From SCUN01 sp964343975 (GTDB lineage Bacteria > Acidobacteriota > Vicinamibacteria > Vicinamibacterales > SCN-69-37), in the NCBI GenBank assembly GCA_964343975.1, contig CAYFLU010000214.1, forward strand, positions 1 through 5,260: a stretch of DNA of 5,260 bases, given 5' to 3'. Position 1 is the stretch's first letter, and every line of letters begins with the position of its first letter. This document shows positions 1-5,260 of the stretch, piece after piece. The position numbers and the translations under genes are program-made. The notes beneath the pieces were generated by a model. The model saw nothing but the letters and a program-made list of their open reading frames with translations, was not told the origin of the DNA and made no database searches.

Positions 1-918
1 AAGAGCGAGACGATCGACTACGTCACCGACAAGTGGCACGGAATGCAGAAGCTGCAGGGCACGCTCTACTACCCGGCCGGCTACGAACCCGGCAAGCAGT
101 ACCCGATGATCGTCTACATGTATGAGGAGCTGTCGGACAACGTGCACCGCTTCGTGGCGCCGACCGATCGCGACTACTACAACACGTCGGTGTGGACGAC
201 GCATGGCTACTTCGTGCTGCAGCCCGACATCACGTTCAAGCCGCGCGATCCGGGTCTCTCGGTCGTGTCGTGCGTGACGGCGGCGATCAAAGCGGCGGAA
301 GCCAAGGGCATGATCGATCCGAAGAAAGTCGGCGTGATCGGACATTCCTGGGGCGGCTTCGACGCCGCGTTCCTCGCCACGCACACGAACGGGGTCATCA
401 CGACGGCCATTGCGGGCGCGGCCATCACCGATCTCATCAGCAACTACGGCAACGGCCATTGGAGCTCCGGCATTCTCGAGACCGACCACATCGAGACCGG
501 CCAGCAGCGCATGGAAGTGCCGCTCTACGACGACCTGCAGGCCTACATTCGCAACTCCGCCGTGTTCAACGCCGTGAACACGACGATGCCGCTGCTCATC
601 GAAGTCGGCAATGTCGACGGCACGGTGTGGTGGCATCAGGGGCTGGAGCTGTACAGCCTGCTGCGTCGCGCCAAGAAGCCCGTGGTGATGATCGAGTACA
701 ACAACGAGGATCACGGCTTGTCGCAGTACAAGGACCAGCGCGACTACCAGCAGCGCATCTTGCAGTGGTTCGGCCACTACCTGAAGGGCGAGCCGGCGCC
801 CGACTGGATCGCGAAGGGCCAGAGCTATCTCGATCGGCAGGACGAAGTGCGGAAGCTCACGAACACCGCGGCGCCGACGGCCGGTGCCGGCCGCGGCGGT
901 CGTGGAGGCGGGCAGTAG
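1..918 (+). CDS. S9-family (prolyl oligopeptidase-like) serine peptidase, C-terminal part (5' truncated by window edge)
   Basis: The reading frame is open from base 1. The first in-frame ATG (43) is unlikely to be the true start, because the 14 codons before it continue the family-like lead-in to the alpha/beta-hydrolase domain. Visible hydrolase features are the strand segment YPMIVYMYE (about 103-129), the nucleophile elbow GHSWGG with catalytic Ser at 346-348, the acid loop GNVDGTVWWHQG with Asp at 616-618, and NNEDHGL with the catalytic His at 712-714. Order and spacing match the Ser-Asp-His triad of peptidase family S9. Members of this type usually carry a long N-terminal beta-propeller and signal peptide, which would lie upstream. 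They cleave short peptides, typically as secreted or periplasmic enzymes in such bacteria. The protein ends in a low-complexity Ala/Gly/Arg tail (about 868-915). It converges on the phosphatase gene and is probably a separate transcription unit. Exact subfamily (acylaminoacyl-peptidase-like or DPP-like) and substrate cannot be decided from this fragment. Confidence 0.93.
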   Translation, partial: KSETIDYVTDKWHGMQKLQGTLYYPAGYEPGKQYPMIVYMYEELSDNVHRFVAPTDRDYYNTSVWTTHGYFVLQPDITFKPRDPGLSVVSCVTAAIKAAEAKGMIDPKKVGVIGHSWGGFDAAFLATHTNGVITTAIAGAAITDLISNYGNGHWSSGILETDHIETGQQRMEVPLYDDLQAYIRNSAVFNAVNTTMPLLIEVGNVDGTVWWHQGLELYSLLRRAKKPVVMIEYNNEDHGLSQYKDQRDYQQRILQWFGHYLKGEPAPDWIAKGQSYLDRQDEVRKLTNTAAPTAGAGRGGRGGGQ

Positions 919-934
919 AGCCGACAGCACTGAT

Positions 935-961
935 GCGCCCCCGCCCTTTCGGCGGGGGCGC
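935..961. terminator. GC-rich hairpin between convergent genes, probable bidirectional terminator
   Basis: A perfect 11-bp stem has left arm GCGCCCCCGCC (935-945) and right arm GGCGGGGGCGC (951-961), with the 5-nt loop CTTTC. It lies 16 nt after the peptidase stop codon and 8 nt beyond the phosphatase stop codon, so it is placed to end both transcripts. Neither side has a clear T tract, so it is not a textbook intrinsic terminator. In high-GC bacteria such U-less hairpins often still mark transcript ends or protect 3' ends. The structure is seen directly; the terminator role is inferred. Confidence 0.75.
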
Positions 962-969
962 CAGTCTCC

Positions 970-2643
970 CTACCGAATCAGCGCCTCACTCAGCACGCGT
1001 CCATCCGCCTTCGACAACGTCACGCCCGCGAGAAACGCCAGCGTCGGCGCGATGTCGGCCGGCGTCACGGCAACATCGTAGCGACCCGGTTTGATCCCGG
1101 CGCCCATCAGGATCACCGGCACGCGCTGATCGTACTGATGCATGGTGCCGTGGCCGGTGCCGCCGCTCGACGACAACCAGTACGGTTTCGGGAGCACGAT
1201 CAGGTCGCCGTTGCGGTCAGCGTTGAAGCTCTGCGCAAACGCGCGCGCATCGGCATCCACGACTGCGAGCGACGACAGCTCAGACGCCCACATCACCTTG
1301 CCCACACCGGCCACTTTCTCGACGGCGCTGACAACCGCCTGCCGCGCGGCCGGCGTGGCCTTCAGCTTCGCCAGTGTCTCTGCGGTGAAATAGACATCCG
1401 ACGCGTTGTTCCCGCTTTCCGTGCTGCCGGCCATGAACACGTCGGCGTGGCCGATCGTGGCGGTCAGCGCCTTGTCGATCGCCGCCTGCACGTCCGCGGC
1501 GGCGAAGCGGCCCGCATCGAGCTTCAGGGCCACCTGCTGTTCCGGAATCGGCGCCACGCCGTGGTCGGCGCTGAGGGCAACCACATAGCGGCCCTTCCCC
1601 ACCGACGCATCGAGGGCGTCGAGCAGCTTCCCGATCGTCAAGTCGAGGCGCGCGAGCGTGTCCTGCACCTCCCAGCTGCGCGGGCCGAAGCGGTGGCCCA
1701 CGTAGTCGGTCGCCGAGAACGACACGGCGAGCATGTCGGTGCCGGGGCCCTTGCCAAGGCCCTTCGACAATGCGATCGCCATCTGGCCGAGGTAGTCGTC
1801 GGAAAACGGCGTGCGGCGCCAGTTGTCGTAGAAGATGCGGTCCGGCCCCGCCGGTCTCGACAGCGAATGCGGAAACACCGTCGTCATCCCGTCCGGCGCC
1901 TGTTCGGCCTCGCCGGCGTCGGTGAACGCGTAACTCGTGGCCGGTCGCAGCAGGTTCCACACGCGCTCGTAGTCCTTGTCAACGCCGTGCGCGCGCACGA
2001 ACGCGTCGGCACTCGCCGGCGGCTTCGCCGCGTAGGCGGTCGATGTGGCCCACGTGCCGGCGTCTTCGAGCCAGGCCACGACGTCGCCACCGCGGCCGGC
2101 CATCGCGATGGCCGCACGCGCCTTCAGCGACAGCGACACGACCTTGGCGCCGGTCGCCTGCGCGCGGAGTTCATCCGCCAGCGTCGGCACGCGGAGGTAG
2201 CGCGGCCCATGCTGTTCGTAACCGGCCTCACCGCCGAACCCGACCGACTTCGTCTGATCGGTCGTGCAGACCACGCTCTGCTTGGCATCGCGGTCGTACC
2301 AGCCGTTGGCCACGATGCCGTGGGTCCGCGGAAACGCGCCGGTGCCGATCGTGGCATGGCCAGGGCACGTCTCAGTGGCGAAGTACGGATAGGCGGCCTG
2401 CCGGAAGTCGGCGCCGCCGTCGATCAGCCGTCGCAGCCCGCCAGTCCACGCCGCGCTGTACTGCGCGATGTAGTCGGCGCGGAATTGGTCGATCACGAGC
2501 AGCACCACGAGTGGCGGTGTGCGGCGCGCGGGTGTGGCAGCGGCCGCCGGGGCCGCCGGGGTCTGTGCCTGAACACGAACGGCGGTGGCCCAGAGGGCCA
2601 CCGCCGTCGCGCACAGCAGAGCTGACGTCAGCAGTCGTCGCAC
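970..2643 (-). CDS. PafA-like alkaline phosphatase family protein (periplasmic phosphomonoesterase)
   Basis: The 557-residue product is close to the length of PafA-type phosphatases (about 550). Residues 1-27 form a Sec signal peptide (RR, hydrophobic core, VQA cleavage site) with no lipobox, so a soluble periplasmic or secreted enzyme is likely. The alkaline phosphatase/NPP-superfamily fold shows its zinc ligands in order: Asp52 (VLLVIDQFRAD), Asp313 and His317 (TDYVGHRFGP), Asp360-His361 (SADHG) and His498 (GTGHGT). The nucleophile is Thr92 in ETCPGHATI. Asn113 (GIVANGWYD) and Lys174/Arg176 (SLKARAAI) match the Asn, Lys and Arg that PafA uses to bind phosphate monoesters, so I favour monoesterase over phosphodiesterase activity. 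The start is GTG at 2643, chosen because it gives a complete signal peptide and has GGAAG 5 nt upstream. It begins 2 nt after the receptor stop codon, implying translational coupling. The natural substrate is unknown; a diesterase or pyrophosphatase role is the main alternative. Confidence 0.92.
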   Translation of the reverse strand: MRRLLTSALLCATAVALWATAVRVQAQTPAAPAAAATPARRTPPLVVLLVIDQFRADYIAQYSAAWTGGLRRLIDGGADFRQAAYPYFATETCPGHATIGTGAFPRTHGIVANGWYDRDAKQSVVCTTDQTKSVGFGGEAGYEQHGPRYLRVPTLADELRAQATGAKVVSLSLKARAAIAMAGRGGDVVAWLEDAGTWATSTAYAAKPPASADAFVRAHGVDKDYERVWNLLRPATSYAFTDAGEAEQAPDGMTTVFPHSLSRPAGPDRIFYDNWRRTPFSDDYLGQMAIALSKGLGKGPGTDMLAVSFSATDYVGHRFGPRSWEVQDTLARLDLTIGKLLDALDASVGKGRYVVALSADHGVAPIPEQQVALKLDAGRFAAADVQAAIDKALTATIGHADVFMAGSTESGNNASDVYFTAETLAKLKATPAARQAVVSAVEKVAGVGKVMWASELSSLAVVDADARAFAQSFNADRNGDLIVLPKPYWLSSSGGTGHGTMHQYDQRVPVILMGAGIKPGRYDVAVTPADIAPTLAFLAGVTLSKADGRVLSEALIR

Positions 2644-2645
2644 GA

Positions 2646-5057
2646 CTACTTCCGCGTGAGGTCGAACGTCACGGCCAGCGACACGCTCCGGCCGGACACC
2701 ATCGTCAGCACGTCGCCGGCCGCGGGCAGATTGCTCTTGCTCGACGCCGGGCTGACGCCGGTGATGGCGTGGGTGTTCGAGAGGTTGTTGATGCCGAACT
2801 TGATCTTCGACCGGCCGAGGAGCGAGTTGCCCTTCAGGGAGTAGTTGATGAAGAGGTTGGAGATCGTCACCGGATCGATCGTGATCGCCTCGTGCACCGA
2901 GCCGTTGTCGTTGTACATCGTGCCGACGCGCTTCGAGAAGAAGCCGACGTTCCAGCCCCCGTTGCTGTAGGTGAGGCCGACGGTTTCGGTGTCCTTCGGC
3001 GCGTTCTGGAGTGACTGGCCGAGATCGTCATACATGCTCGAGCCCTTCGTCGCGTTGCCATACACGAAGAAGCCCGCGCCGAGCGACAGCGTCGCCTCGG
3101 CTTCCACACCCTTCGTCGTCGCCTTACCGGCCGCGAAGTAGGTCGTGTTGCCCTGCGCATCGGTCGTCGACGAGTAGTCGTTGTCGAAGTGTGTGGTGTA
3201 GACGTCGAGGTCGAACGTCACGCGCTCGCTCTTGAACACCGTGCCGGCCTGCCACGTCTTCGCTTCGATCGGCTTCGGCGTCACGGCGACCTGCGCATTC
3301 TTCACATCGAACACCGACGACGGCGGGATGTTGCTGCCGGTCGCGTACTGGCCGTAGATGCTCCAGTTGTTCTGGATCAGGTAGTGCACGTCGAACGACG
3401 GCTGGTAGGCCTTGTAGGACGCGGCATGATCGATGTACGGCGCGCCATTGAGACTGCCGACCGTCTTGCCGTTGTCCGCAAACTGGCGGAAGTCCTGCTT
3501 GTAGTAGGCCATCTTGTAGCCCGGCGTGATCTTCAGCGACGGCGTGACCTGGAACTCATACTCGATGTACGGCTGGATCGTCGTCGTGTTGAACTTCTCG
3601 TGGAAGTTCGGGAGCGCCGCATCCACCCACGTGCGCGGGTCGGACGGAATCTGGTAGCGGTCCGTCTTCGCGTACTCGTACCAGAGACCCATGCGCAGCT
3701 GGCCGAACCGCGAGGTCTGCGTGAGCGGGAGCAGGTTGCCGTACTTGCGGTAGCTGTTGAGCTTGTCCGTGGCGCTCGTCGCCGAGATCGCGGTCGTCGA
3801 GTTGTAGTTCTGCTTGTTGTAGTAGTAGAGCGTGTAGACCTTGTTGTCGATGACCCAGCCGTGGCCGAGATCCGTGCGGAAGCCGACGTATTCGAAGTCG
3901 GTCGGCACGTCATAGAAGTTGTAGCCGTAGTAGTTCGGATCCGCCGGGTTGTTCGAGTTCAGGTAGTTGTCGCCGAACTGCGCGATCTGGCCGCGCGTGG
4001 AGCCCTTCTGGTTCGGCGCGTTGCTCTTGTAGCGGATCACGCCCGTGAACGCCGTCAGTGAGGTCGTCGGCGACACGGCATACAGGAACTTCGCCGAGAA
4101 GCCCTTGCGCTTCTGGTAGTCGTAGGTCTGGTAGCCGTCCGAGGACATGTCGTGCGCGTCGATGAAGAGGTGCGCCTTGCCCATCGCGCCCGAGTCGAAC
4201 TGGAAGTCGTACAGCTTCGTGTTGAACGAGCTCGACGACACCGTCAGGCCCGCGTGCATGTTCTGGTCGAAACGGCGCGAGAGCAGGTTGATCGAGCCAC
4301 CAAAGGTCGACGGACCGATCGCGGCCGCCGAGCCCGGGCTGCGCTCGAGCACGGTGCCGCCGACGAACTGCGACGGGAAGAACACGTGCGAGTGATGCGT
4401 CGGGTCGTTCGTGTCGTTGAACGGAATCCCGTCGAACGTCATCGAGTAGTAGCCGTCCTTGAAGCCGCGGAAGAACGTCTTCGTGTCGCTCAGCCCCGGG
4501 CCGTTGGCGCTGTAGCTGAACGTGCCCGGCGCCATCTGGATCACCTGGCTGAAGTCCGACACCGGCGCGGTGAAGTCGCGCACGTAGGCGTCGCTGATCG
4601 ACGACTGCGCCGAACGCGCCTCGAGAGACCCCTGCGACGGCGCCATGCGCGCCGCACCTGGCAGTGTCACCGAGACGTCGACCTGTTCGTTGATGGCGCC
4701 GACCGCGAGCGTGAAAGTCAGCGTGGAGGTCTTCCCCGCCGTGAGGTCGACGTTGTTGCGCGTGTTGATGGCGAAGCCGTTCGCCGTCACTTCCACCACA
4801 TACCGACCCGGCGCGAGGCCGGCGATCGAGAAGGTGCCCTTCTCGTCGGTCACCGAGGCCGTCGACACACCGGTCAACATCTGCCGGGCCACCACCGCCG
4901 CATTGGCGACTGCGCGGCCGTCCGGGTCCTGCACGACGCCCGAGAGCGACGCCGTTTCATCCACACGCGCCGCCGCAACCGTCGTCGGCGCCGCGATCCC
5001 GATCACTACCAAGGCCGCTGCGGCGATCCAGCGCGCCGCCGTTGAAACACCAGTCAT
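2646..5057 (-). CDS. TonB-dependent outer-membrane receptor with N-terminal carboxypeptidase-regulatory-like domain
   Basis: The product is 803 residues from the ATG at 5057, which has GGAGG 5 nt upstream. The frame is open to an ATG at 5150, but that adds 31 residues in front of a good signal peptide and lacks such a site. Residues 1-30 are a signal peptide (cleavage near AAA/RVDE). Residues 36-118 are a carboxypeptidase-regulatory-like beta domain (SGVVQDPDGRAVANAAV, then GTFSIAGLAPGRYVVEV). Residues about 145-262 are the plug, with FFRGF (195-199), FDGIPFNDTND (208-218) and FGGSINLLSRR (252-262). The rest is a Tyr/Asn/aromatic-rich 22-stranded-type barrel. It should import a ligand too large or scarce for porins, powered by TonB-ExbBD; none of those genes is in the window. 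Oddities: no evident TonB box was recognised, a His-rich patch THHSH (220-224) sits in the plug, and the protein ends TFDLTRK rather than on an aromatic residue. The ligand is unknown; the operon partner hints at phosphate-containing compounds, by inference only. Confidence 0.93.
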   Translation of the reverse strand: MTGVSTAARWIAAAALVVIGIAAPTTVAAARVDETASLSGVVQDPDGRAVANAAVVARQMLTGVSTASVTDEKGTFSIAGLAPGRYVVEVTANGFAINTRNNVDLTAGKTSTLTFTLAVGAINEQVDVSVTLPGAARMAPSQGSLEARSAQSSISDAYVRDFTAPVSDFSQVIQMAPGTFSYSANGPGLSDTKTFFRGFKDGYYSMTFDGIPFNDTNDPTHHSHVFFPSQFVGGTVLERSPGSAAAIGPSTFGGSINLLSRRFDQNMHAGLTVSSSSFNTKLYDFQFDSGAMGKAHLFIDAHDMSSDGYQTYDYQKRKGFSAKFLYAVSPTTSLTAFTGVIRYKSNAPNQKGSTRGQIAQFGDNYLNSNNPADPNYYGYNFYDVPTDFEYVGFRTDLGHGWVIDNKVYTLYYYNKQNYNSTTAISATSATDKLNSYRKYGNLLPLTQTSRFGQLRMGLWYEYAKTDRYQIPSDPRTWVDAALPNFHEKFNTTTIQPYIEYEFQVTPSLKITPGYKMAYYKQDFRQFADNGKTVGSLNGAPYIDHAASYKAYQPSFDVHYLIQNNWSIYGQYATGSNIPPSSVFDVKNAQVAVTPKPIEAKTWQAGTVFKSERVTFDLDVYTTHFDNDYSSTTDAQGNTTYFAAGKATTKGVEAEATLSLGAGFFVYGNATKGSSMYDDLGQSLQNAPKDTETVGLTYSNGGWNVGFFSKRVGTMYNDNGSVHEAITIDPVTISNLFINYSLKGNSLLGRSKIKFGINNLSNTHAITGVSPASSKSNLPAAGDVLTMVSGRSVSLAVTFDLTRK
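2649..2653 (-). promoter_or_regulatory. Ribosome binding site supporting the GTG start of the phosphatase
   Basis: GGAAG on the minus strand lies 5 nt before the GTG at 2643. It is embedded in the last two sense codons of the upstream receptor gene (Arg-Lys), so ribosomes ending the receptor stop next to this site. This supports GTG as the start and supports coupled translation. Confidence 0.6.
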
Positions 5058-5062
5058 GAATG

Positions 5063-5067
5063 CCTCC
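5063..5067 (-). promoter_or_regulatory. Strong Shine-Dalgarno deciding the receptor start
   Basis: GGAGG on the minus strand lies 5 nt before the ATG at 5057. It is the best ribosome binding site in the region and argues against the longer frame that begins at 5150. Confidence 0.8.
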
Positions 5068-5076
5068 GTCAAGAAA

Positions 5077-5104
5077 TGCATAAGAACGAGGCAGACCGTA
5101 ACAA
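5077..5104 (-). promoter_or_regulatory. Candidate sigma70-like promoter for the receptor-phosphatase operon
   Basis: On the minus strand, TTGTTA (5099-5104; 4 of 6 matches to TTGACA) is followed after 16 nt by TATGCA (5077-5082; 3 of 6 to TATAAT). Transcription would begin near 5070, leaving a short leader that just includes the GGAGG at 5063-5067. The -35 hexamer overlaps a GTTAC pentamer. The match is weak and promoter consensus in this lineage is uncertain. Confidence 0.3.
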
Positions 5105-5108
5105 GCGC

Positions 5109-5150
5109 GTGTAACTGCGGTGCGTCGATCGTCGAAAGACGCAGTAACAC
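5109..5150. repeat. Imperfect 11-bp inverted repeat, candidate operator
   Basis: Left arm GTGTAACTGCG (5109-5119) and right arm CGCAGTAACAC (5140-5150) are reverse complements at 10 of 11 positions, separated by 20 nt. Arm centres are 31 bp apart, close to three helical turns, so two protein subunits or dimers could bind the same DNA face. The repeat sits just upstream of the candidate receptor promoter. The regulator is not identified. Confidence 0.5.
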
Positions 5151-5158
5151 ATACGAAT

Positions 5159-5174
5159 GTCACGTAGACGTGAC
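5159..5174. repeat. 16-bp palindrome GTCACGT-AG-ACGTGAC, candidate operator
   Basis: Two perfect 7-bp arms flank a 2-bp spacer. It sits 34 bp before the divergent ATG at 5208 and about 100 bp upstream of the receptor start. The symmetry and size suit a homodimeric transcription factor; it is too compact to be a likely terminator. The pairing is seen directly; the operator role is inferred. Confidence 0.5.
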
Positions 5175-5207
5175 GTGGCCGTTACATGCGGCCGCTAGCG
5201 TGACCGC

Positions 5208-5260
5208 ATGCGCGCTCTCGCTGTTGCAGCCTCTCTCACGCTTGCGGCCCTGTCGGCCGT
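5208..5260 (+). CDS. Divergent gene, N-terminal fragment encoding a probable signal peptide (3' truncated by window edge)
   Basis: Only 17 codons are visible: MRALAVAASLTLAALSA followed by V. A short basic start followed by an Ala/Leu-rich hydrophobic run is typical of a Sec signal peptide, so the product is probably exported. The ATG at 5208 is the first start after an in-frame TAG at 5196-5198, so the gene cannot begin further upstream in this frame. No Shine-Dalgarno-like sequence is visible before it. Function cannot be assigned. It shares the intergenic control region with the receptor-phosphatase operon and may be co-regulated with it. Confidence 0.55.
   Translation, partial: MRALAVAASLTLAALSA

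Larger units (their letters stand above)
5058..5207. promoter_or_regulatory. Divergent intergenic control region
   Basis: This 150-bp gap separates the receptor start from a divergent gene start and must hold the promoters for both. It is less GC-rich than the flanking genes. It contains four GTAAC/GTTAC pentamers (5098-5102, 5111-5115, 5144-5148, 5181-5185), an imperfect 11-bp inverted repeat (arms 5109-5119 and 5140-5150) and a perfect 7-bp-arm palindrome (5159-5174). No tRNA, riboswitch or small gene is convincing here. Confidence 0.7.

Noticed and set aside
192..1094. A 300-residue plus-strand frame overlapping the peptidase and running past its stop
   Set aside because: Composition is Arg/His-rich without domains, and it crosses the terminator hairpin and the end of the phosphatase. 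The peptidase frame has a full catalytic triad.
1138..2625. A 495-residue open frame on the plus strand opposite the phosphatase
   Set aside because: It is an Arg/Ala/His-rich mirror frame typical of GC-rich DNA, with no recognisable domain, while the minus strand encodes a full enzyme with all active-site motifs.
3189..4061. Long plus-strand frame opposite the receptor (also one at 4152-5045)
   Set aside because: Arg/Val-rich antisense shadows of the receptor codons, with no motif or ribosome binding site that I can support.
5058..5150. A 31-residue N-terminal extension of the receptor from the ATG at 5150
   Set aside because: It would bury the signal peptide, and the ATG at 5057 has GGAGG at ideal spacing. 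The extension overlaps the likely promoter and operators.
5132..5160. Possible plus-strand promoter with TCGAAA (5132-5137) and GAATGT (5155-5160)
   Set aside because: The -10 match is poor and it overlaps the repeats; I could not choose it over other weak matches.
5188..5199. Adjacent NotI and NheI recognition sequences (GCGGCCGCTAGC), as seen in cloning vectors
   Set aside because: The surrounding sequence is continuous natural-looking intergenic DNA with no vector sequence, so chance in GC-rich DNA is the simpler explanation.
5186..5203. A 5-codon mini-ORF (ATG to TGA) just before the divergent gene
   Set aside because: It has no ribosome binding site and no coding signal; an ORF this short arises easily by chance.

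Overview
This GC-rich window looks like chromosomal DNA of a Gram-negative soil-type bacterium. It contains an outer-membrane TonB-dependent receptor with an N-terminal carboxypeptidase-regulatory-like domain, a large secreted S9 peptidase ending in a Gly/Arg-rich tail, and Sec-type signal peptides on each gene whose N-terminus is visible. This style is common in Acidobacteriota (especially Vicinamibacteria-like lineages). Gemmatimonadota or another TonB-rich phylum cannot be excluded, and the taxonomic guess is inference from gene style only.

Layout. (1) 1-918, plus strand: the C-terminal catalytic domain of an S9-family (prolyl oligopeptidase-like) serine peptidase, whose 5' part lies outside the window. 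(2) 919-969: a short convergent gap filled by a perfect 11-bp GC hairpin that probably ends transcription from both sides. (3) 970-2643, minus strand: a periplasmic PafA-like alkaline phosphatase with a complete set of recognisable active-site residues. (4) 2646-5057, minus strand: a TonB-dependent outer-membrane receptor, which is the first gene of a two-gene operon with the phosphatase; the two are only 2 nt apart. (5) 5058-5207: a divergent intergenic region rich in inverted repeats and GTTAC/GTAAC pentamers, the likely control region. (6) 5208-5260, plus strand: the first 17 codons of a divergent gene, which look like a signal peptide.

How the genes may work together. The receptor and phosphatase are very probably co-transcribed and translationally coupled. 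The simplest reading is a nutrient-scavenging pair: the receptor brings an organic or phosphorylated ligand across the outer membrane, and the phosphatase releases phosphate from phosphomonoesters in the periplasm. The ligand cannot be read from the sequence. The peptidase is convergent and probably an independent unit. No RNA genes, mobile elements, CRISPR arrays or other obviously novel system were seen. The most unexplained signal is the repeat structure of the divergent promoter region.
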